This document shows, in pieces, positions 60,501-64,000 of a stretch of DNA of 64,000 nucleotides (positions are counted from its first letter, which is position 1; each line of letters begins with the position of its first letter). The DNA is from Embiotoca jacksoni (taxonomy: Eukaryota; Chordata; Actinopteri; Embiotocidae). Both the position numbers and the translations under genes were made by a program. The stretch spans positions 17,409,001 through 17,473,000 of the forward strand of contig JAKOON010000008.1 of assembly GCA_022577435.1 (NCBI GenBank). The letters run 5' to 3'. The notes under the pieces are model-generated. The model was not told the DNA's origin. It did not search any database and saw only the letters and a program-made list of their open reading frames with translations.

Positions 60501-63500
60501 TCCCTTTATGAAACCTGTAATATTCAGTTAAAGTTGATACTGTTTCCGACACTATGGTCACATTAGAGGATCTAGTTTACTCAATCAACGAGTGTACGCT
60601 AAATGAGAGAAACAGCTCTGTGCATGATGTAATCATTTCTATGGACAGAAAACCCTGCTCTATGCATGGGGTCATTGTCATGTTGGCCTTTCATAGACGG
60701 TGATACTAGAGAGCTCCAGTTATTGGAAGTGACGGACAGAAACTACAAAAAACACACCACCAGATCAAAAATGTAAAAGTGTGTCTTTGTCTGCAACATG
60801 TATTTTGGTAGGATGTATTCATTACTCTTCCTTCTTCTTACCACAAATCTTTAACCTGACTAAAAACATACATTCCTATCAAACATCGGTGCTGAAAAGT
60901 CTAACTCTGACATGCCCTGTTAAGAAGAACTTGATTCTATAAACAGTATTCATTTTAATCTACAGTTCATGTTGAATAACTGTGGCTGTTTACCTTTAAT
61001 TGTTTGTATGTTCATGTATTTTTTTCTCTTTCTAGCAAAGAAATATGTGATGCTGATATAGGGGGCAGTATTTTGATGTGTCCTCTTTGTGATAAAAAGT
61101 GCCCTTTCTGGCAGCTCAACTCCACTTGTCTCTCCTCCTGGGTAATTATTTCATTTGATATGTTACCAGGACACAAATTATTTTAAAGTCAGAGATAACA
61201 TGTACTTGATGAGGTTATTACAAACTTGAAATTGAATTAAGTGTGTTGGAAAACAGTTCAAAAATGTGAAATACCTTGCGTCCTGCGGAGCAAACAGTAT
61301 GTCATCCTGTTTAAGCCCAGCATGTCACTTCCTCTGCTACTCTAAGGAACTTATCCATTTCCATATTCTCTCTTCCAGCAATCCCATCTGTTCGATAATG
61401 AGGGAACGGTTTTCTTTGCCATATTTATGGGGATTTGGGGTAAGTGTCAATCTGTCCTGCTTGTCCTGTGTTTAACTTGTGTAGGAGATCCAATGACACC
61501 CCCCTCCTGTAGGACAGATTTTCACAGTCAAAACCTTTTCACACCAAAGTGTCCTCCTTTATCCAAACTGCTTCAGCGGAGAACAACATGCCAGCCTGAA
61601 TATGGCGTCATGTACAAGCAGTAGGACAGTTTGCTAGCACGCGGTAGGCCATCAGTGCCCTATAAACTGGCAACAAGCACAGCAGTTAACCCAAGAAATG
61701 ATGAGAGTCATGGCACGGCTGAAACATCTTACACTCCAAAAGGCAACACAGACAATTTGTTATAAGTTGGCGAGAAAGTCACAGCAAGCAAAGATCAGCC
61801 CAAAAAAATGGATGGACACAAAAATACCTGCACAAAGACAAAGCCAAGTTCTTACTGTACAACAAAATCTATTAGGTTTTACAAATATACCTGTCCTCTC
61901 TCTGTCTGACAGTAACTCTGTTTTTGGAGTTCTGGAAGCGGCGTCAGGCCCGGCTGGAGTACGAGTGGGACTTGGTGGACTTTGAAGAGGAACAGCAACA
62001 GCTTCAAATTCGGCCTGAGTTTGAGATCAGATGCAACAACAGGAGGCTCAACAAGATCACACAGGTGCTCCAGAGTCTTCTTTCAAACATGACAATCATT
62101 ATGTTTGTTGTACTTTGCAAATGAAAACATGGTAACTTATTTTAAAACAATAAAATGATCAAAATTAATCTGTCAGGAAATGGAGCCGTTTCTCCCTGTC
62201 ACCAGCAAGTGCGCTCGCTTCTGCCTCTCTGGAGCGGCTGTTTTATTCTGGGTAAGAAATTATTCATCAAAGCTGTGTTTGTGATTTATAGGATACGCAG
62301 CAGGTAATTCAATGCCTCGTCACATATCATCAACGTCTTTATACTCTGTGTACTCTCTCCACAGATTTCTCTGATCGTGGCCTGTATTATCGGGGTCATA
62401 GCATACAGGCTGGCTGTGTACGCAGCATTTGCAAGTATCATTAAAGATCCTTTGAGGAAGATCCAGCTGGTGGGAAGATTCATCACTCCACAACTAGCCA
62501 CCTCAGTCACCGCTTCCTGCATCAACTTTGTCATCATCATGATCCTCAACTTCTTCTATGAGAAGGTGGCCATCTGGATCACTGATATGGGTGAGGAGAT
62601 TTCATCCAGTGACAGATGTTTTACACTGATCGACTGACCGTTGTTGATTGTAACATGAGGCTATCTGCACTGTCTACTTCCTGCAGAAATCCCCAAAACC
62701 CACCTGGAGTATGAGAACAGGCTGACCATGAAGATGTTTCTCTTCCAGTTTGTAAACTACTACTCCTCCTGCTTCTACATGGCCTTCTTCAAAGGCAAAT
62801 TTGTGGGGCATCCTGGTAAATACTCCTACATGTTTGGCAAATTGAGGAATGAGGAGGTGAGTTTTTGTGGTCTCCAATTGAACAAAAATAAAACACCTCT
62901 TAAAGTACAATATTTAATCACGTTTCTGTTGAACTGAGATGTATTTCTATAAGTAAACATCCCCATTGAAAAAGTTCAACTTTTTATTTGTGTCAGGGCA
63001 ACGTTAGAATCGGGTGCGCCAAATATAATTGTATTGTATACAATAAAAAGCTTCTTTCTGTCCTAGTGTGACCCTGGAGGCTGTCTGATCGAGCTGACCA
63101 CCCAGCTGGTGATCGTCATGGCTGGTAAACAGTTGTGGGGGAACATTCAGGAAGCCCTGCTGCCGTGAGTCCAGTAAATCTGTGTCCTCCACTCAGACTG
63201 TCAGACTATTCATCTCATTCATTTACGCAGTGTAAAAGGAGCAAAAAGACACAACATAACAAACAAAATTCTACATTAATTATGTCACAAAATAAAGTCC
63301 CTGAAACATCCAGATGTGGTAATTTGTTTAAGCAGCTTGCCCCCGTTTTATTATATGTACACACCCTCCACAAAATGTCAAAAAGATCTACCCAACTGAC
63401 GGTCTCCACAGATTTCCTATGTCATTGACTTGAAACTGCCAAGAAAATTCTATAAAGTGTGAATGAAAGAATCGATTGTGAGCTGAATCCTGAGCACTTG

Positions 63501-64000
63501 GTGCAACGACTTCAAAGAAAATTATATTTGTAAATGAGTGTCGTGATGACATTAGAAGGAAAATCATTCACCCTGTAGAACAAGTAGTGTCCTGGAAGTT
63601 GTTGGGAACTGTTTAGTAGAAGTGCTGAAACACTTTAGTGCACAGTTTTAAATAACCTGGACCTGATAAAGATGTCTATGCAGAACATACGGTGCTTGAT
63701 AAAGGATTATTTGTTAGTTGGTCTGATTTGGCCAATCACAACAGAGAACCATAACTATTCATTTTTCTTTTCTGATCATTGTCACTCTGGAAATTTCTTT
63801 GTGCAAAACCAAAAGTCTGCTCTTACCTTCATTTCAGCATTGCCAGCTCAACATATAATTATTCTTCTGTGACAGGTTGATGCGTAACTGGTGGAGCAGC
63901 AGAAAGGGACGGCACAATCCTGAGAACCATTACAGCCGCTGGGAGCAGGATCACGTGCTGCTGAACTTTACCCAGCTGGGCTTGTTCTACGAGTACCTGG
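44801..64000 (+). CDS. ano5: Anoctamin-5-like protein (TMEM16 family), N-terminal two thirds, 16 exons
   Basis: The CDS joins 44801-44876, 55337-55401, 57070-57177, 58396-58464, 58673-58957, 59215-59334, 59890-60005, 60116-60250, 61036-61141, 61379-61439, 61913-62064, 62177-62251, 62365-62590, 62687-62856, 63067-63164 and 63876-64000, all in frame (662 residues). Domains: cytosolic dimerisation region (about 1-290) with FFRDGVRRIDFVLSYVDD and YFLKIHAPWDVL; TM1 about 296-318; a Cys-rich loop (C329, C340, C343, C347, C356) with an NST glycosylation site; TM2 370-388; TM3 446-472; TM4 497-519; TM5 547-566; TM6 in 595-612; start of TM7. DFEEEQQQLQIRPEF and GNIQE followed by NWW favour ANO5 over ANO6. 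Known: human ANO5 has 913 residues, acts at ER/SR membranes as a Ca2+-dependent phospholipid scramblase, and is linked to muscular dystrophy and gnathodiaphyseal dysplasia. Inferred: about 250 C-terminal residues lie right of the window. It could be ano5a, ano5b or an extra paralog. Confidence 0.93.
45465..45550 (+). repeat. Interspersed repeat fragment (CTTTATTGTCATTGTGCA type)
   Basis: GACTCAGCTTTATTGTCATT then GTGCAGTG, CCAATGAAATGCAGT and CAAGAAGCATC match the block order of a repeat fragment common in teleost genomes. It is a short single copy without visible ends. Confidence 0.45.
46985..47400 (+). repeat. Interspersed repeat copy (TGTGACCTCACAAAACA type)
   Basis: Blocks TCTGTCCGTCCATCCTCAC, GTCACTGTGACCTCACAAAA, ACTAATTATGACAAAATTTC, AAAGGTCAATGGTCA, TGTGACATCATAATGTTC, ACCATAACTCAGGAACAGA and GATACTGAAGTGGTGACACT follow the order of a highly repeated teleost sequence that I recognise. 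A 127-residue open frame over it (47138-47521) is repeat-derived and not a gene. Class unknown. Confidence 0.6.
52364..52892. repeat. Inverted repeat pair, possible non-autonomous element
   Basis: 52364-52393 (CCTGAGAGCTCAACACACTG then CAGCTTCAG) is the near-exact reverse complement of 52864-52892 (CTGAAGTTGGAGTGTGTTGA then GCTCTCAGG). The arms are about 470 bases apart. The interior includes another repeat fragment. It could be a MITE, or two copies of one repeat in opposite orientation. Confidence 0.5.
52537..52665 (+). repeat. Interspersed repeat fragment (GGAGCCAGCCCCTAGTGGCC type)
   Basis: GGCAGTCTATTCCAGAGG, GGAGCCAGCCCCTAGTGGCC, GGCACTTCCACAGTGGCTTA and TTTTCAGTCCTCGAGGCTAC match in order a teleost repeat I remember. 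No coding capacity is seen. Confidence 0.45.
53726..53743. repeat. T-run
   Basis: About 17 T in intron 1 of the ano5-like gene. Confidence 0.9.
54531..54592. repeat. (GT)31 microsatellite
   Basis: Uninterrupted GT run of 62 bases in intron 1 of the ano5-like gene. Confidence 0.98.
55337..55401 (+). CDS. ano5: ano5-like coding exon 2
   Basis: The acceptor is CTACAG|ATGAAA and the donor is GAG|GTAAGT, 65 bases, phase 1 to phase 0. It encodes a low-conservation linker (DENSGNG...APLPGHTE) before the dimerisation core. Support is the perfect donor and the in-frame joins on both sides. Confidence 0.72.
55402..57069. other. Intron 2 of ano5-like gene
   Basis: 1.7 kb, AT-rich in the middle (56260-56540), with a pyrimidine-rich acceptor. 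Nothing else is recognised. Confidence 0.7.
57070..57177 (+). CDS. ano5: ano5-like coding exon 3: start of conserved cytosolic domain
   Basis: The acceptor is CTTTAG|GCAGAC and the donor is CAG|GTGAGT, 108 bases, phase 0. It encodes the family motif FFRDGVRRIDFVLSYVDD. A second AG four bases later (GGCAG) would break the frame, so the first AG is chosen. Confidence 0.92.
57178..58395. other. Intron 3 of ano5-like gene
   Basis: 1.2 kb holding an A-run (57387-57399) and a MITE-like repeat copy (57664-57992). No exon is recognised. Confidence 0.7.
57664..57992 (-). mobile_element. MITE-like repeat copy with inverted ends
   Basis: The left end GTGGAGCTGCAACTATTTG and right end AATAGTTGTTATTTTCAGCC followed by CTAG are inverted versions of the same terminus (AGGGCTG.AACTA). 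Inner blocks TTTTCTGATTCCTTTAGTCT, ACTGAATATCTTTTGG, CCATTCCCTGACATTTA and CGATTGATCGAGAAAACAAT follow the order of a common teleost element. There is no reading frame; old copy. Confidence 0.6.
58396..58464 (+). CDS. ano5: ano5-like coding exon 4
   Basis: The acceptor is TTACAG|GAAAGG and the donor is TCA|GTAAGA, 69 bases, phase 0. It encodes ERRRAFEANLEKVGLELETE, matching the ANO5 segment with FETNLRKTGLELE. Confidence 0.9.
58673..58957 (+). CDS. ano5: ano5-like coding exon 5: cytosolic domain
   Basis: The acceptor is CATCAG|GACTCT and the donor is ATT|GTAAGT, 285 bases, phase 0. It encodes TYFLKIHAPWDVLAKYADVL, FRLPEHIMHPQPDYFTYPF and DTFFPPSTRNRI, all recognisable anoctamin blocks. Confidence 0.95.
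59215..59334 (+). CDS. ano5: ano5-like coding exon 6
   Basis: The acceptor is ATCAG|GTGTTT and the donor is GAT|GTAAGA, 120 bases, phase 0. It encodes VFYILARCPYYKEG, GIKRLLSNGTYTAAFPLHD, corresponding to the YYILSRCPF...YPLHD block of ANO5. Confidence 0.94.
59335..59889. other. Intron 6 of ano5-like gene
   Basis: AT-rich intron of 555 bases with no recognisable internal feature. Confidence 0.7.
59890..60005 (+). CDS. ano5: ano5-like coding exon 7
   Basis: The acceptor is TTTTAG|TGTCGA and the donor is CAG|GTAAAT, 116 bases, phase 0 to phase 2. It encodes CRYWKKARN, ERFNLYKHWARFLCFYKEQP and LNLIR, just before TM1. Confidence 0.94.
60116..60250 (+). CDS. ano5: ano5-like coding exon 8: TM1
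   Basis: The acceptor is TTGCAG|GAAGTA and the donor is AAG|GTTAGT, 135 bases, phase 2 to phase 2. It encodes KYYGEKIGIYFAWLGFYTEM and the TM1 stretch LFFAAVMGLICFTYGVL. A degenerate 15-base repeat array starts within a few bases of the donor. Confidence 0.95.
60251..60393 (+). repeat. Degenerate minisatellite, about 15-base period, at an exon donor
   Basis: Roughly nine to ten imperfect copies of a unit like GTGTACCTCACTACC (variants with TTC, TAT and an inserted CTACCAT) run from just after the exon 8 donor of the ano5-like gene. The array is entirely intronic, but its first bases are the splice site itself. Confidence 0.85.
60394..61035. other. Intron 8 of ano5-like gene, beyond the minisatellite
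   Basis: Nothing is recognised apart from the pyrimidine-rich acceptor (TTTTTTTCTCTTTCTAG) before exon 9. Confidence 0.65.
61036..61141 (+). CDS. ano5: ano5-like coding exon 9: cysteine-rich extracellular/luminal loop
   Basis: The acceptor is TTCTAG|CAAAGA and the donor is TGG|GTAATT, 106 bases, phase 2 to phase 0. It encodes EICDADIGGSILMCPLCDKK, CPFW and LNSTC. These are the five loop cysteines and glycosylation site shared by TMEM16 proteins; mutations in this loop of human ANO5 are known in gnathodiaphyseal dysplasia. Confidence 0.94.
61379..61439 (+). CDS. ano5: ano5-like coding exon 10: start of TM2
   Basis: The acceptor is TTCCAG|CAATCC and the donor is GGG|GTAAGT, 61 bases, phase 0 to phase 1. 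It encodes HLFDNEGTVFFAIFMGIW, a near-invariant anoctamin segment. Confidence 0.95.
61440..61912. other. Intron 10 of ano5-like gene
   Basis: 473 bases without a recognised feature; ends in a good pyrimidine tract before exon 11. Confidence 0.65.
61913..62064 (+). CDS. ano5: ano5-like coding exon 11: end of TM2 and cytosolic loop
   Basis: The acceptor is TGACAG|TAACTC and the donor is CAG|GTGCTC, 152 bases, phase 1 to phase 0. It encodes VTLFLEFWKRRQARLEYEWD then LVDFEEEQQQLQIRPEFE. The acidic FEEEQQQLQ run is typical of ANO5; ANO6 has a shorter version here. Confidence 0.95.
62177..62251 (+). CDS. ano5: ano5-like coding exon 12: start of TM3
   Basis: The acceptor is TGTCAG|GAAATG and the donor is TGG|GTAAGA, 75 bases, phase 0. 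It encodes EMEPFLPVTSKCARFCLSGA, AVLFW, leading into TM3. Confidence 0.93.
62365..62590 (+). CDS. ano5: ano5-like coding exon 13: TM3 and TM4
   Basis: The acceptor is CCACAG|ATTTCT and the donor is ATGG|GTGAGG, 226 bases, phase 0 to phase 1. It encodes the rest of TM3 (ISLIVACIIGVIAYRL) and TM4 (TPQLATSVTASCINF, VIIMILNFFYEKVAIWIT). This corresponds to the region called the scrambling domain in ANO6. Confidence 0.95.
62687..62856 (+). CDS. ano5: ano5-like coding exon 14: TM5
   Basis: The acceptor is CTGCAG|AAATCC and the donor is GAG|GTGAGT, 170 bases, phase 1 to phase 0. It encodes LTMKMFLFQFVNYYSSCFYM, AFFKGKFVGHPGKY, the hallmark anoctamin TM5 block. Confidence 0.95.
63067..63164 (+). CDS. 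ano5: ano5-like coding exon 15: TM6 with Ca2+-site residues
   Basis: The acceptor is TCCTAG|TGTGAC and the donor is GCC|GTGAGT, 98 bases, phase 0 to phase 2. It encodes CDPGGCLIELTTQLVIVMAG, then KQLWGNIQEALLP. Glutamate E617 of GNIQE aligns with the TM6 calcium-binding glutamate of ANO1/ANO6. Glycine G613 stands where ANO1 and ANO6 have a calcium-binding asparagine, as I remember for human ANO5 too. Confidence 0.94.
63165..63875. other. Intron 15 of ano5-like gene
   Basis: 711 bases, AT-rich, between exons 15 and 16. Nothing else is recognised. Confidence 0.65.
63876..64000 (+). CDS. ano5: ano5-like coding exon 16 (cut by window edge): start of TM7
   Basis: The acceptor is TGACAG|GTTGAT, phase 2, open to base 64000. 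It encodes LMRNWWSSRKGRHN, HYSRWEQDH and LGLFYEYL. E660 is the first of the two TM7 calcium-site glutamates. The exon is cut one base into the next codon. Confidence 0.94.

Overview
This window looks like nuclear genomic DNA from a ray-finned fish, probably a spiny-rayed teleost. The evidence is spliced vertebrate genes with GT-AG introns, many long CA/GT microsatellites, and decayed copies of interspersed repeats that I recognise from teleost genomes. The species cannot be named from the sequence. No bacterial, viral, CRISPR, rRNA or intact tRNA feature is visible.

Two protein-coding genes lie head to head. On the minus strand, seven exons (39630 down to 1369) encode the signal peptide and the first three and a half immunoglobulin domains (370 residues) of IGDCC3 (PUNC), a DCC/neogenin-family single-pass surface protein. 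The rest of Ig4, the fibronectin III domains, the membrane segment and the tail must lie left of base 1. Intron 2 is about 23.7 kb and contains a decayed, same-strand duplicate of the Ig1 exon near 17.4-17.56 kb.

On the plus strand, sixteen exons (44801 to the right edge) encode the first 662 residues of an anoctamin (TMEM16), closest to ANO5. They cover the cytosolic dimerisation region, TM1 to TM6 and the start of TM7. Every splice junction in both genes keeps the reading frame, so both look functional. The anoctamin's C-terminal third lies right of base 64000.

The 5.2 kb between the two start codons (39631-44800) should hold both promoters. It also contains a long CT/GA microsatellite just upstream of igdcc3 exon 1 and several decayed repeats. 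The remaining sequence is intronic: microsatellites, homopolymer tracts, a tRNA-type SINE, MITE-like inverted-repeat elements, a minisatellite abutting an anoctamin splice donor, and long stretches where I recognise nothing.

No clearly new biological system is visible. The most unusual points are the Ig1 exon duplicate that is still open in frame, the igdcc3/ano5-like neighbourhood, and several weak or repeat-flanked splice donors. Gene and repeat names rest on remembered family sequences, not on a search.
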